A stretch of DNA of 36,853 nucleotides from an uncultured Clostridia bacterium (GCA_947628215.1 CANQYZ010000016.1:1-36853), one strand, 5' to 3'; shown: positions 25,240 through 34,002, counted from the stretch's first letter. The notes: generated by a model from the letters alone, not told the origin. Program-made: numbers and translations.

Positions 25240-26532
25240 TTATAATTCTAAAAACATTTTATATGTTTTAAATCCATTTATAAAGTCATCAGTAGATAAC
25301 ATTTCATAAGGTGAATGCATAGAAAGAACTGGGAATCCACAATCTACTACTTCAACACCTTTATCTGCTAAAATAAAGCTTATTGTTCCTCCACCGCCAA
25401 TATCAATTTTACCCATTTCAGTAAATTGATATTTAATGTCAGTATTGTCTAGCTTTTCTTTTAAGCTCATCAAATATTCAGCATTTGCATCAGATGCGCT
25501 ACTTTTTCCTCTTGATCCTGTGTATTTACAGAAGTTTATGCCTTTTCCTAAATATCCTGCATTGTTTTTCTCAAATACATCATCAAAATTTGGATCATAA
25601 GCACCATTTACATCTGCAGATAACATTTTAGAATTCATATATGATTTTAATGCTCCACCTATAAAGTTTTCTTGTTTTTTATTCATAAGTTCATTTAAGA
25701 AATAGTCAAATATATTTGATTTCATACCAGTATTTCCTTCACTGCCTATTTCTTCTTTATCTAGAAACATACATACTGCTGTATGTTTTAAATTATTTGA
25801 ATCTATTGATAAAAGAGCTTTTAAAGAAGCATATGCGCAGCTTTTATCATCTTGACCATATGCACAAATTACTTTTTTATCAAATCCTGCAAATCTAGCT
25901 TTAAAACTTGGTACAAATTCTATCTCACTTACCATAAATTCTTTAGTATTTATTCCATATTTTTCTTCTATTATTTTAGATATATTGCCACCACTATTTC
26001 CTACTAGAATGTTTAAATCTTCTCCAGAAATTCCTTCTTTTAGCTTTTTCTCCATTTGATTTTGAGCTAAGTGTGGAAGTAAATCACTAATTACAAAAAT
26101 AGGATCATTTTCATCTTCTCCAATAGAAATATTTATAATATTTCCATTTGTATCTTTACAAATTCCATGCATACTAAGTGGAATTGTAACCCATTGATAT
26201 TTCTTTATTCCTCCATAATAATGTGTTTTAAACATATTTAAAGTATCTTTATTGTAAAGTGGATTTGGTCTTAAATCTAATCTTGGAGAATCTATATGGC
26301 TTCCTATTATATTCATTCCATTGTAAAGTGGTTCTTCGCCTATTATTGCAGCAAAAATAGATTTATTTTTATTATAAAAATAAATTTTATCTCCTTTTTT
26401 TACTTCTGTTACTTCATTAAAGTCTTTAAATCCGTTATTGTCTAAAAGCTCTTTTATATTTTTAGCAGCTTCTCTTTCTGTTTTTGAATTGTTTAAAAAA
26501 TTCATATAAGAATAAAGTAAATCTTCTTCCAT
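25240..26532 (-). CDS. M18 family aminopeptidase
   Basis: Zinc-dependent cytoplasmic aminopeptidase of the aspartyl-aminopeptidase type, which as a tetrahedral complex trims N-terminal residues. 430 residues, the family length. Metal and catalytic motifs are intact: GSHIDSPRLDLRPNP, FLDKEEIGSEGNTGM, SADVNGAYDPNF and SMHSPYEMLSTDDF. The Gly-rich IGGGGTISFILADKG is also a family mark. It lies 64 bases downstream of the M29 gene, so two unrelated aminopeptidases are adjacent. It starts with ATG after TAGGAGGAAAC. ApeA-type or PepF-type naming is not possible from the sequence alone. Confidence 0.93.
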   Translation of the reverse strand: MEEDLLYSYMNFLNNSKTEREAAKNIKELLDNNGFKDFNEVTEVKKGDKIYFYNKNKSIFAAIIGEEPLYNGMNIIGSHIDSPRLDLRPNPLYNKDTLNMFKTHYYGGIKKYQWVTIPLSMHGICKDTNGNIINISIGEDENDPIFVISDLLPHLAQNQMEKKLKEGISGEDLNILVGNSGGNISKIIEEKYGINTKEFMVSEIEFVPSFKARFAGFDKKVICAYGQDDKSCAYASLKALLSIDSNNLKHTAVCMFLDKEEIGSEGNTGMKSNIFDYFLNELMNKKQENFIGGALKSYMNSKMLSADVNGAYDPNFDDVFEKNNAGYLGKGINFCKYTGSRGKSSASDANAEYLMSLKEKLDNTDIKYQFTEMGKIDIGGGGTISFILADKGVEVVDCGFPVLSMHSPYEMLSTDDFINGFKTYKMFLEL

Positions 26533-26596
26533 TTTCTTATGTTTCCTCCTAAATATCTTATGTATTTTTATTCTTTTTTCTTTTGTTTTCTTTTTA

Positions 26597-27712
26597 TTAT
26601 ATCAAATTTTCTGGATTTAGAGCTTTAAGTTCTGGTAAAACAAAAATACCATTTTTTCTGATTAATACATCATCAAAGTAAATTTCTCCTCCACCCATTT
26701 GCTCAGTTTGAATACATACTAGATCCCAGTGAATAACAGAAACATTTCCATTAAACATATCTTGATATGCTCTTCCTGGTGTGAAGTGAAAACTTCCAGC
26801 AATTTTTTCATCAAATAAAATGTCGTTCATAGGTTTTGTTATATATGGATTAACTCCTAACGCAAATTCTCCGATATATCTTGCTCCTTCATCTGTGTCT
26901 AATATTTCATTTAGCTTTTTAGTATTGTTTGAAGTAGCATTAATTATTTTTCCATCTTTAAATTCTAATACTATGTCTGAAAAACTAGTATTTCTATAAG
27001 TAGAAGTTGCATTATATGATATCTTTCCATTTACAGATGTTTTAAGTGGAGCTGTATACACCTCTCCATCTGGAATATTACATTCTCCAGCACATTTAAT
27101 AGCTCCCATTCCTTTAATTGAAAAACTTAAATCTGTTCCTGGTCCTACTATATGAACTTTATCAGTTTTTTCCATAAGCTCTTTTAAAGCGTCCATTGCT
27201 TTATTCATTTTTGCATAATCTAGATTGCATACTTTAAAATAAAAATCTTCGAATTCTTCTGTATTCATTGAAGCAAGCTGAGCCATTGATGCATTTGGAT
27301 ACCTTAAAATAACCCATTTTGTATTATCTACTCTTTCATTTAATACATCTTCCATATATTCTTTTTCATAAAGTTCCATTTGAGATGATGAAATATTTAC
27401 TGAATTTGTAATATTCTCAGATGCTCTAACTGCAATATAAGCATCCATTTTTTTCATTTGCTCTAATTCTTCTTCTCTCATCATATTAAATAGTTCTTTA
27501 TCTGCACCTTTTATTATAGTATTTGTAATATTTTCATCATTTATTCTAACAAAAGGTTTTCCTTTTACTCTATATACTTCTTTTATTATTTCCTTGCCAA
27601 GTTCTAAAGAATCTTTTCCTCCAAGTGATATTAAGATTTTCTCATTTTCTTGTAACTTAACACTATAATTTACAAGTCCATATGCTAATTTTTTAATTCT
27701 CTCATCTAACAT
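26597..27712 (-). CDS. M29 family aminopeptidase (AmpS-like)
   Basis: Dimeric metalloaminopeptidase with broad specificity, 371 residues. The family metal ligands are visible: the Glu in NIPDGEVYTAP, the Glu in GEFALGVNP, then His in GSFHFTPGRAY with its catalytic Tyr, and His-Asp in VIHWDLVC. The N-terminal domain includes ILISLGGKDSLELGKEI. The start follows AGAGGAGGAC and there is a good promoter at 27737-27765. It opens the unit that continues with the M18 peptidase, the DUF3137-like gene and the barrel. Confidence 0.93.
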   Translation of the reverse strand: MLDERIKKLAYGLVNYSVKLQENEKILISLGGKDSLELGKEIIKEVYRVKGKPFVRINDENITNTIIKGADKELFNMMREEELEQMKKMDAYIAVRASENITNSVNISSSQMELYEKEYMEDVLNERVDNTKWVILRYPNASMAQLASMNTEEFEDFYFKVCNLDYAKMNKAMDALKELMEKTDKVHIVGPGTDLSFSIKGMGAIKCAGECNIPDGEVYTAPLKTSVNGKISYNATSTYRNTSFSDIVLEFKDGKIINATSNNTKKLNEILDTDEGARYIGEFALGVNPYITKPMNDILFDEKIAGSFHFTPGRAYQDMFNGNVSVIHWDLVCIQTEQMGGGEIYFDDVLIRKNGIFVLPELKALNPENLI

Positions 27713-27736
27713 TTAAAGTCCTCCTCTATAAAAATA

Positions 27737-27765
27737 ATTATATATTTAAGTATATTCATTTTCAA
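27737..27765 (-). promoter_or_regulatory. Sigma-A promoter of the M29 aminopeptidase unit
   Basis: TTGAAA (27760-27765), 17 bases, TATAAT (27737-27742) on the minus strand, located directly after the terminator of the 640-residue gene. Confidence 0.8.
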
Positions 27766-27770
27766 GCAAA

Positions 27771-27806
27771 AAAAGAGACAAACTTTAAATTTAGTTCATC
27801 TCTTTT
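27771..27806 (-). terminator. Terminator after the 640-residue gene
   Basis: AAAAGAGA and TCTCTTTT form the outer stem with a further inner AACT/AGTT pairing; seven T follow on the minus strand. It separates this gene from the promoter of the aminopeptidase unit. Confidence 0.75.
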
Positions 27807-27825
27807 CTACTTTTATTTTTATATT

Positions 27826-29748
27826 TTAGAAACCAAATCCATTCATTGAAGTACTATTTGTTCCATCTGGCTCCATGTATGAATTAAAATCATAAGAATT
27901 TAGATTATATGAGTTCATTCCATATGTATTTGTATCATACATATTTGTATAAAGTGAATTATAGTCATATGAATTTGATCCATATGTTGAGTTATAATCA
28001 TATGAGTTAGTTCCATATGTATTTGATCCATATGTTGAATTGTAGTCATATGAATTTGTTCCAAATGTATTAGTACTTGGTACTGATGTCATTAAACTTT
28101 GAATGTCTTTCATAAGATCTGACTCTTGAACTTTCTTTGTTATTTCATTAAGTTTTGGTTCAATTTCTGTCATATATTTTTGAAGTTCAGTTTGTCCTTC
28201 TGGACTTAAAGCGTCAATAGTATTTGTTCTATCAATGTTTTCAATATTAACATCTGTAGATTTTATAGAGTCTTTAATTTTTAAAGAACATACTAGTTTT
28301 ATTACATCTTGTACATCAACATTTACTGCAAGTTTTGTTTCTGTAGCATATTCGCTATCAGTATTTGAATTTACTTTAGTATTTGCAGAAATATCAAATG
28401 TTCCTTTTTTACCTTCAGCTTCTACATCACCTTTTACATAAACTGATGATTCTGTCTTTGAAGCAGCTTTTACTCCAACTTCAACGTTTGCTTTTGCTCC
28501 GCTTTGATCAAAGTTTATTTTTAAAGCTTGGTTATCTTTTTTGTTTACGAATTCACCGCTAAGCATTTTTTCACCATTTACTTTTACGTCAAAGTCAGCA
28601 CCATCTTTAGTAAATACTATATAAGCACCAGCTTTATTGCTGTCTTGTTTATATTCGATGTCTAATCCATAAGTTTTAACAAGTGATGCATATGCAGTTA
28701 TTACTATTTGTCCATCAAATTTTATAGAATCAATTTGTCCTTTTAATTCATCAACAGCTGTGTCTAATTGTTTTATGAAATCTTCTTTAGATCCAACATT
28801 TAAACTAGAAGCTGCTTGTGGAACTGCTTTCTTTACTATGTCAATTATTCCAAATACTTTATCTGCAATAATTTCTTTTCCTTCTTTATCATCTTTGAAA
28901 GCTTCGACATATGCTTTTACGATTTTTTGAACGTCTTTGTCTTTTAAAGTTAAAACAACTTCATTGCATTTTTTAGTTTTCCCATCAACTTTAATCTCAC
29001 CAGAACCTGTCTTTAACATATCTGATTCAATTTGTTTTTTGAATAAGTCTTTATAAGTATCTTTAAAATGTTTTACTTCTTCTTCTGTAAGTTGTAGTTT
29101 AGAAATAGATTTAACCATTCCTTCCATATCAATGTTTTGAATCATATCAAATATTTCTTTAAGTTCAGAACTTTGTGTTCCAGTTAAAGAATCAGCAAAT
29201 ACACCAATTTTCTTATCACTTAAAGTAGGAATGCTAACTGCTGCAGCATTGTTCTTATAAGTGAAGTTTGCTGAAATTTCATCTAATAAATCAGCAACAC
29301 TAACTTTTGCTGTACCTTCTAATGCTTTTTCTTTTGGATCTACTTTCATGTCAAGATTTAATTTTGTACCATTAACTAATTTCTTAATAGTTTCAATTGA
29401 CTTTTCATTTACTTGAGATCCTGCAACTGGTAATTCTAAAGTATCTAAGCTTGCTGAAATCTCTGCTGAATATTCAATATCTTTATCAGCAATTTTATTT
29501 GCAACCTTAACTTCTTCCCCAGACATTAAAGCATCTATAGGTGCTGCAACTACTTCTTTTGCTTTTGAAATTGTATTAAATAATTTTGATTTCTTAGAAA
29601 AAGAAACTTTACCTGTTAAAACTAAGGCAACAATAGCTGCAACTACAAGTAAAACAAGCACAATACCTATAATCAAAAACTTCTTAAATGATTTTTTAGG
29701 CTTTTTTTCTGAAGTAACTTCAGGGTTTGGATTGTTTGACTCTTCCAT
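27826..29748 (-). CDS. Single-pass membrane protein with Tyr/Asn/Ser/Thr-rich repeat tail, 640 residues
   Basis: Unrecognised (a DUF6583-like assignment is possible but unverified). A basic, Pro-rich cytoplasmic start (KKPKKSFKKF) precedes one membrane helix (about 24-46), so the rest is outside the cell. The body (about 60-540) is a beta-rich, Lys/Asp/Glu-containing repeat of similar segments (SGEIKVDGKTKKCNEVVLTL, KNDNQALKINFDQSG) typical of long secreted lipoprotein-like or S-layer-associated folds. The end (about 558-625) is low complexity, with YDYNSTYGSN repeated. It starts after AAGAAGGGAGA. It is the second gene after the pilin-like one with a 69-base gap and no clear promoter, so the two are likely co-expressed. 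Confidence 0.85.
   Translation of the reverse strand: MEESNNPNPEVTSEKKPKKSFKKFLIIGIVLVLLVVAAIVALVLTGKVSFSKKSKLFNTISKAKEVVAAPIDALMSGEEVKVANKIADKDIEYSAEISASLDTLELPVAGSQVNEKSIETIKKLVNGTKLNLDMKVDPKEKALEGTAKVSVADLLDEISANFTYKNNAAAVSIPTLSDKKIGVFADSLTGTQSSELKEIFDMIQNIDMEGMVKSISKLQLTEEEVKHFKDTYKDLFKKQIESDMLKTGSGEIKVDGKTKKCNEVVLTLKDKDVQKIVKAYVEAFKDDKEGKEIIADKVFGIIDIVKKAVPQAASSLNVGSKEDFIKQLDTAVDELKGQIDSIKFDGQIVITAYASLVKTYGLDIEYKQDSNKAGAYIVFTKDGADFDVKVNGEKMLSGEFVNKKDNQALKINFDQSGAKANVEVGVKAASKTESSVYVKGDVEAEGKKGTFDISANTKVNSNTDSEYATETKLAVNVDVQDVIKLVCSLKIKDSIKSTDVNIENIDRTNTIDALSPEGQTELQKYMTEIEPKLNEITKKVQESDLMKDIQSLMTSVPSTNTFGTNSYDYNSTYGSNTYGTNSYDYNSTYGSNSYDYNSLYTNMYDTNTYGMNSYNLNSYDFNSYMEPDGTNSTSMNGFGF
27875..28077 (-). 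repeat. Tandem Tyr-Asn-Ser-Thr repeats at the C-terminus of the 640-residue protein
   Basis: Units of NSYDYNSTYGSN and NTYGTNSYDYN recur five to seven times at the C-terminus (about residues 558-625). At the DNA level the units share the coding sense TATGATTATAATTC. It reads like a low-complexity, prion-like or adhesive surface tail. Confidence 0.85.
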
Positions 29749-29817
29749 GAATAAAAATCTCCCTTCTTAAATTTTTGTTTATATAAAATTTTTAAAAAAA
29801 TATTATATACTTTAATT

Positions 29818-30321
29818 TTACTTAACTACACTTGTATATGTGTGTCTAAAATTCTCTTTTCCAACTTTTATTTTAAGGTCTATCGTATAATTTTCTTTAT
29901 CTTCTAATGTATCATGATTTTCTGATAAGTTAAAATTAGAAGCATCTTCTACTATTAAAACTTTGTCTACGTATACTTGATTATTTATTATTCCAATAGT
30001 TTTTGTAACTTTATTTTCATCTTTTCCTAATGTAACTTCTATAGCAGTTCCATCACTAGTATCAGAAGGCATAAATACATATTCGTTTTTTTCTTTCTTA
30101 AAGTCCCCTATTTCAATATTTGATATCTCGTCATCTTCTAGTAATGATAATATTGCTAAATTAAGCTTTGAATAAGCATCTGAATAATCTGATGATTCTT
30201 GAACTGACATTACATTGTTATAAAAAAAAGTAGTTATCCTACCAATGATAATGGCAACCATAAGTAGTGCTCCTACATACAATATTAAACTTACAACAGT
30301 TACGCCTCTTTGATTTTTCAT
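29818..30321 (-). CDS. Type IV pilin-like (prepilin-type) membrane protein, 167 residues
   Basis: A short basic leader MKNQRG followed by VTVVSLILYVGALLMVAIII fits a type III prepilin signal with cleavage after Gly, but residue +5 of the mature form is Ser, not the usual Glu. The remainder is a small mixed fold (residues about 60-160, with VDKVLIVEDASNFN). The start is set by AGAGGTG five bases before the ATG at 30319-30321; a longer in-frame reading reaches 30414 but has no ribosome binding site and overlaps the promoter. No peptidase, ATPase or other pilus gene is near. It may be a pseudopilin or a minor pilin of a type II/IV-like system elsewhere. Confidence 0.7.
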   Translation of the reverse strand: MKNQRGVTVVSLILYVGALLMVAIIIGRITTFFYNNVMSVQESSDYSDAYSKLNLAILSLLEDDEISNIEIGDFKKEKNEYVFMPSDTSDGTAIEVTLGKDENKVTKTIGIINNQVYVDKVLIVEDASNFNLSENHDTLEDKENYTIDLKIKVGKENFRHTYTSVVK

Positions 30322-30338
30322 ACGTACACCTCTTAAAT

Positions 30339-30367
30339 ATAATATCTTATAACGAAAATAATTGCAA
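30339..30367 (-). promoter_or_regulatory. Promoter of the pilin-like gene
   Basis: TTGCAA (30362-30367), 17 bases, TATTAT (30339-30344) on the minus strand. The ribosome binding site lies within 15 bases of the -10, so the leader is very short. Confidence 0.7.
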
Positions 30368-30413
30368 TCATTTTTATATTTAAAATTAAAAAAAGAAGAA
30401 ATTTTAGCAAACA

Positions 30414-30441
30414 AAAAAGTATGGAATATTCCATACTTTTT
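30414..30441 (-). terminator. Terminator of rplL
   Basis: A perfect 28-base palindrome with arms AAAAAGTATGGAAT, followed by T-rich sequence on the minus strand, 28 bases after the rplL stop. It closes the rplJ-rplL transcript. Confidence 0.9.
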
Positions 30442-30468
30442 AAAATTTGTATATATAAAACATAAGAA

Positions 30469-30840
30469 TTATTGTAATTCAACAACAGCTCCAGCTTCAA
30501 CAAATTTAGCTTTCATTTCTTCAGCTTCATCTTTTCCAACATTCTCTTTAACTGTCTTTGGAGCACCTTCAACTAAATCTTTAGCTTCTTTTAATCCAAG
30601 TCCTGTAATATCTCTTACTACTTTGATTACAGCTATTTTATTAGCTCCAGCTTCTTTTAATACTACGTTAAATTCTGATTTTTCTTCAGCTGCTGCTCCT
30701 GCTGCTGCTCCTGATGCTGGCGCAGCTGCTGCTACTGCAGAAACTCCATATTTTTCTTCAATTCCTTTTACAAGTTCTGATAATTCGATAACTGTTAAGC
30801 TATCAATTTCTTCTAACATTTTTTCTATTTTTTCACTCAT
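30469..30840 (-). CDS. rplL: 50S ribosomal protein L7/L12
   Basis: Multi-copy stalk protein that recruits translation GTPases. The chosen ATG (30838-30840) gives 123 residues, standard: [20 protein letters not shown], an Ala-rich hinge ([15 protein letters not shown]), and the C-terminal domain with [20 protein letters not shown] longer in-frame start (TTG) at 30855 would use the ribosome binding site as coding sequence and is rejected. It follows rplJ by 70 bases. Confidence 0.98.
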   Translation of the reverse strand: MSEKIEKMLEEIDSLTVIELSELVKGIEEKYGVSAVAAAAPASGAAAGAAAEEKSEFNVVLKEAGANKIAVIKVVRDITGLGLKEAKDLVEGAPKTVKENVGKDEAEEMKAKFVEAGAVVELQ

Positions 30841-30910
30841 TTTAAAATCCTCCAATTTATTTTTTATTATTTAGTAATTTAAGTTTACTACTCTAATTTA
30901 AGCTTTAATC

Positions 30911-31411
30911 TTAAGCTTGTTCTTTTTGTTTTGCAACTTGGTCAATAGCAACTGCAAGTTTTGAAATAGTTCCAAGTAAGCCACCAGCCAATTTTGCAAT
31001 AAGTTCTTCTCTTGATGGTAATTTTGCTAAAGTAATTAGTTCTTCAGCAGATACAACTTTACCGTCGATTACTCCACCTTTGATTTTATAAAAATCATTC
31101 TCTTTTGCATATCCGTAGATAGCTTTAAGTGGTGCTAAATAATCTCCTTCAGCTGTGATTACAGCAGTAGGACCTACTAATAAATCATCAAGTCCTTCAA
31201 TTTTGCTTTCATCTAAAGCTCTTTTGGTAATGTTGTTTTTAATTACAGCATACTTACCATTTGCATTTCTTAAGTTTTTTCTAAGTTCAGTAACGTCTGC
31301 AACATTTATTCCTCTGTAATCAGTTAAAAGTATTAAAGATGCTTTTTGCATTCTTTCTGCTAATTCTTTTACTTCTTCTTGTTTTTGTTTAAGTATAACT
31401 TCACTAGCCAA
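30911..31411 (-). CDS. rplJ: 50S ribosomal protein L10
   Basis: Base of the L7/L12 stalk; with L12 it binds the leader RNA to repress its own synthesis. 166 residues with ILLTDYRGINVADVTELRKN and the C-terminal helix for L12 binding (KLAGGLLGTISKLAVAID). The start codon is TTG (31409-31411), set 9 bases after AGGAGG; no nearby ATG is in frame. It follows the L10 leader and its attenuator. Confidence 0.97.
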   Translation of the reverse strand: MASEVILKQKQEEVKELAERMQKASLILLTDYRGINVADVTELRKNLRNANGKYAVIKNNITKRALDESKIEGLDDLLVGPTAVITAEGDYLAPLKAIYGYAKENDFYKIKGGVIDGKVVSAEELITLAKLPSREELIAKLAGGLLGTISKLAVAIDQVAKQKEQA

Positions 31412-31560
31412 TGTTTTACACCTCCTATATTTATATATACATTATTTTTTAACAAAAAAACTTCAATTCGCCAAAGAGGCAAATTGAAGTTTTATATATT
31501 GCTTCACTTTAATTTACCTCGATAGGACTTATTTTATTGCCTATTGTCTTTGGCTAATTA
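31412..31560 (-). promoter_or_regulatory. Ribosomal L10 leader (autoregulatory RNA)
   Basis: The minus-strand RNA between rplA and rplJ carries the family sequence: CCAAAGACAATAGGC near 31541-31555, then AAGTCCTATCGAGGTAAATT near 31515-31531, as in the L10 leader of Firmicutes. Binding of L10(L12)4 to this RNA is known to control rplJL expression. A hairpin with a T-run (31454-31492) lies between it and the rplJ ribosome binding site. Recognised by motif; a covariance model would confirm the limits. Confidence 0.88.
31454..31492 (-). terminator. Attenuator terminator of the L10 leader
   Basis: AAACTTCAATT and AATTGAAGTTT form an 11-base stem, extended after one mismatch by GCC/GGC around an AAAGA loop on the plus strand; seven T follow on the minus strand. 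It lies 43 bases before the rplJ start, where a conditional terminator is expected. Confidence 0.85.
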
Positions 31561-31568
31561 TTCTTATT

Positions 31569-32252
31569 TTATTTTTGGTTTATAAATAACCCTGGACCCA
31601 TTGTTGTTGAAATGGCTACGCTCTTAATATATTGTCCTTTTGTAGCAGCTGGTTTAGCTTTGATTATAGCATCTATAATAGTGTTATAATTTTCAACTAA
31701 TTTTTCTGCTCCAAATGATACTTTACCAAATCCTAAGTGAATAATATTAGTTTTATCTAATCTATATTCAACTTTACCTGATTTAATTTCTGATACAGCT
31801 TTTGTAACGTCCATTGTTACTGTTCCTGATTTAGGGTTAGGCATTAATCCTTTTGGGCCTAAAACTTTACCAAGTCTTCCTATAACACCCATCATATCTG
31901 GTGTAGCTACGATTACATCATAATCAAACCAGTTTTCTTTTTCTATTTTTGGTACTAATTCTTCTGCTCCAACATAATCTGCTCCAGCAGCTTCAGCTTC
32001 TTTAGCTTTATCTCCTTTAGCAAAAACTAAAACTCTTAAAGTCTTACCTGTTCCATGAGGAAGTACAACTGTTCCTCTAACTTGTTGGTCAGCATGTTTT
32101 GAATCTACACCTAATTTAACATGTAGTTCAACTGTTTCATCGAATTTTGCTTTTGGCATCTTTTCGATGATTTCGATAGCTTCTTTTGCTTCATATAGTT
32201 TATTTGGTTCAACTAATTTAGCACTATCTTGATATCTTTTTCCTCTTTTCAT
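31569..32252 (-). CDS. rplA: 50S ribosomal protein L1
   Basis: Mobile stalk protein on the E-site side of the 50S subunit, and translational repressor of the rplKA unit in several bacteria. 227 residues from the chosen [23 protein letters not shown], the conserved [20 protein letters not shown] and the closing [12 protein letters not shown]. An in-frame start 13 codons further upstream (32291) is rejected: AAAGGAGGAT lies 7 bases before the ATG at 32250-32252 and the family begins here. It follows rplK by 64 bases. Confidence 0.97.
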   Translation of the reverse strand: MKRGKRYQDSAKLVEPNKLYEAKEAIEIIEKMPKAKFDETVELHVKLGVDSKHADQQVRGTVVLPHGTGKTLRVLVFAKGDKAKEAEAAGADYVGAEELVPKIEKENWFDYDVIVATPDMMGVIGRLGKVLGPKGLMPNPKSGTVTMDVTKAVSEIKSGKVEYRLDKTNIIHLGFGKVSFGAEKLVENYNTIIDAIIKAKPAATKGQYIKSVAISTTMGPGLFINQK

Positions 32253-32316
32253 AAAATCCTCCTTTGGTACTAACGAGAAAATCTCTCCCAATATATTTTT
32301 AAATTTTAAGTTTAAA

Positions 32317-32745
32317 CTAATCTACAACTACAACACCCATAGATCTTGCAGTTCCTTCTACCATTCTCATTGCACTTTCAACTGATGCAGCATTTAAATC
32401 TTCCATTTTTTGTTCAGCTATTGCTCTAACTTGCTCTTTTGTTATGTTAGCAACTTTATCTTTGTTAGGTTTTCCTGAACCTTTTTGAATTTTTAATGCT
32501 TTTTTAATTAAAACTGCTACTGGTGGAACTTTTGTAACAAATGTAAATGATTTATCTTTATATACACTAATTACAACTGGTATTATCATTCCTGGTTGGT
32601 TAGCTGTTCTATCATTGAATTCTTTAACAAATTGCATAATATTAACACCGCTAGATCCTAATGCTGGTCCAACTGGTGGAGCTGGTGTTGCTTTTCCTGC
32701 TTCAATTTGTAATTTAATTACATTTACAACTTCTTTCTCTGCCAT
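32317..32745 (-). CDS. rplK: 50S ribosomal protein L11
   Basis: 142 residues, typical length. Binds 23S rRNA at the GTPase-associated centre. [20 protein letters not shown] and the C-terminal RNA-binding segment ([33 protein letters not shown]) are intact. It starts behind AGGAGGTGC and lies 25 bases after nusG. No thiopeptide-resistance change is visible by eye in the N-terminal Pro region. Confidence 0.98.
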   Translation of the reverse strand: MAEKEVVNVIKLQIEAGKATPAPPVGPALGSSGVNIMQFVKEFNDRTANQPGMIIPVVISVYKDKSFTFVTKVPPVAVLIKKALKIQKGSGKPNKDKVANITKEQVRAIAEQKMEDLNAASVESAMRMVEGTARSMGVVVVD

Positions 32746-32770
32746 TTATAGCACCTCCTTCTACTGAAAA

Positions 32771-33346
32771 CTAATCAATTTTTTGCACTTGTGAAAATTC
32801 AAGATCTACTGGAGTCTCTCTACCAAACATAGATACTAGAACTTTTACTTTATGCTTTTCTTTATTAATTTCTTCTACTACGCCTACGAAGTTCTCTAGT
32901 GGTCCATTCATTATTCTTACACTATCTTTAACATCATAGTCAATATTTACAGGAACTTCTTCAAATCCCATATTTCTTATTTCTTCATCTGTTAATGGAA
33001 TAGGATCTGTTCCTGAACCAACGAACCCTGTAACACCTCTTGTATTTCTAACTATATACCAAGATTCTTCAGTAACTATCATTTTTACTAAAACATATCC
33101 TGGGAAAACTTTCTTTAAATTAGTTTTTCTTTTTCCTTCTTTTATTTCAACTTGTTCTTCCATTGGGACAACAATATTAAAGAAGAAATCTTCTAATTCA
33201 CGATTTTTTATAGTTTTCTCTAAATCTGTCTTAACTTTATTTTCATATCCTGAATATGTATGAACAACATACCATCTTGGAACTAGCTCTTTTTTCTCTT
33301 CCTTTATATCTTTTACTTCTTCGTTTTCATTTTCATCTTGAGACAT
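32771..33346 (-). CDS. nusG: Transcription antitermination protein NusG
   Basis: RNA polymerase elongation factor. 191 residues: an acidic N-terminal extension (about 1-20), the NGN domain with RWYVVHTYSGYENKVKTDLE and VFPGYVLVKM, and a C-terminal KOW domain (VRIMNGPLENFVGVVEEINK). The NGN domain normally begins at MAKxWYVVHTYSG; here about 22 extra acidic residues precede it, a minor extension. It lies 28 bases from secE. Confidence 0.97.
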   Translation of the reverse strand: MSQDENENEEVKDIKEEKKELVPRWYVVHTYSGYENKVKTDLEKTIKNRELEDFFFNIVVPMEEQVEIKEGKRKTNLKKVFPGYVLVKMIVTEESWYIVRNTRGVTGFVGSGTDPIPLTDEEIRNMGFEEVPVNIDYDVKDSVRIMNGPLENFVGVVEEINKEKHKVKVLVSMFGRETPVDLEFSQVQKID

Positions 33347-33374
33347 TATTTTTTAGCCTCCTTTAATTTTTATT

Positions 33375-33725
33375 TTACTCTTCTGTTGCAGTATTTGTAG
33401 AGTTTTCTCCTTCTTCTGCTCCTTCAGTTGCATTTTCTACTGCATTTTCGTTACTTTTTGTTGTATTTGTATTATTCTTGCTCTCTATTGATTTTATAGT
33501 TGATTGAGCTTTATCAAATACAAATGTGTATCCTTTATCGAAAACAAAATCTAAGCAAAATACTATAGCAGCTGTAACCAAAATCATACCAATAACAACA
33601 GAAGTTGTTTTAGCTAATTGCTTTGGTGTTGGCCAAACAACTTTCTTAAGTTCAGCTTTAAAATCTTTGAAAAATCCTTTTCCTTCTCTTTTTCTTTTTT
33701 TCTCTTTTTTTGTATCTTTAGACAT
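33375..33725 (-). CDS. secE: Preprotein translocase subunit SecE, with extended C-terminus
   Basis: 116 residues. The SecE core is present: a Lys-rich N-terminus, FKAELKKVVWPTPKQLAKTT and one membrane helix (about 42-62, SVVIGMILVTAAIVFCLDFV). Single-helix SecE usually ends soon after; here about 45 extra residues follow, mainly Asn, Thr, Ser and Glu (NTNTTKSNENAVENATEGAE), placed on the outside. The role of this tail is unknown. It lies between rpmG and nusG as usual. Confidence 0.95.
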   Translation of the reverse strand: MSKDTKKEKKRKREGKGFFKDFKAELKKVVWPTPKQLAKTTSVVIGMILVTAAIVFCLDFVFDKGYTFVFDKAQSTIKSIESKNNTNTTKSNENAVENATEGAEEGENSTNTATEE

Positions 33726-33750
33726 TTCTTTTCCTCCTTAAAGGACTATA

Positions 33751-33915
33751 CTATTTTGTTTCTTTATGTGTTGTACGTTTTTTACAGTATTTGCAGTATT
33801 TAACTATTTCTAATCTATCTGTATTATTTCTTTTATTTTTAGATGTCATATAGTTTCTTCTCTTACACTCTGTGCACTCTAATGTGATAGATTCTCTTGG
33901 TCCTTTTGCAGCCAT
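33751..33915 (-). CDS. rpmG: 50S ribosomal protein L33
   Basis: 54 residues. Small 50S protein of the zinc-ribbon form: CTEC and CKYC pairs, with the family core [12 protein letters not shown] and [18 protein letters not shown]. It starts at the ATG 33913-33915 behind GGAGGTG. It is the first gene of the secE-nusG-rplK-rplA unit, 25 bases before secE, as in other Firmicutes. As a zinc-binding C+ form it could be exchanged with a non-zinc paralogue under zinc limitation, but no Zur box was found. Confidence 0.96.
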   Translation of the reverse strand: MAAKGPRESITLECTECKRRNYMTSKNKRNNTDRLEIVKYCKYCKKRTTHKETK

Positions 33916-33976
33916 TTACTACACCTCCGTTTACTTTTTGTGAAGCTTTTTTTTATTATTATTTTTTAACGATGTG

Positions 33977-33997
33977 AGCGTAATCTTTAATTACGCT
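33977..33997 (-). promoter_or_regulatory. Hairpin at the 5' end of the rpmG operon transcript
   Basis: AGCGTAAT and ATTACGCT pair over 8 bases with a 5-base loop. With the predicted start near 33996 the hairpin is the first structure of the mRNA. No T-run follows, so it is not a terminator; a stabilising 5' stem is the simplest reading. About 60 bases of AT-rich sequence separate it from the rpmG ribosome binding site. Confidence 0.6.
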
Positions 33998-34002
33998 TTA
34001 CT

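Noticed and set aside
30841..30855. Longer N-terminus for L7/L12
   Set aside because: It would start at a TTG and read through the GGAGG ribosome binding site.
32253..32291. Longer N-terminus for L1
   Set aside because: The extension covers the AAAGGAGG ribosome binding site and does not match L1; the ATG at 32252 is used.
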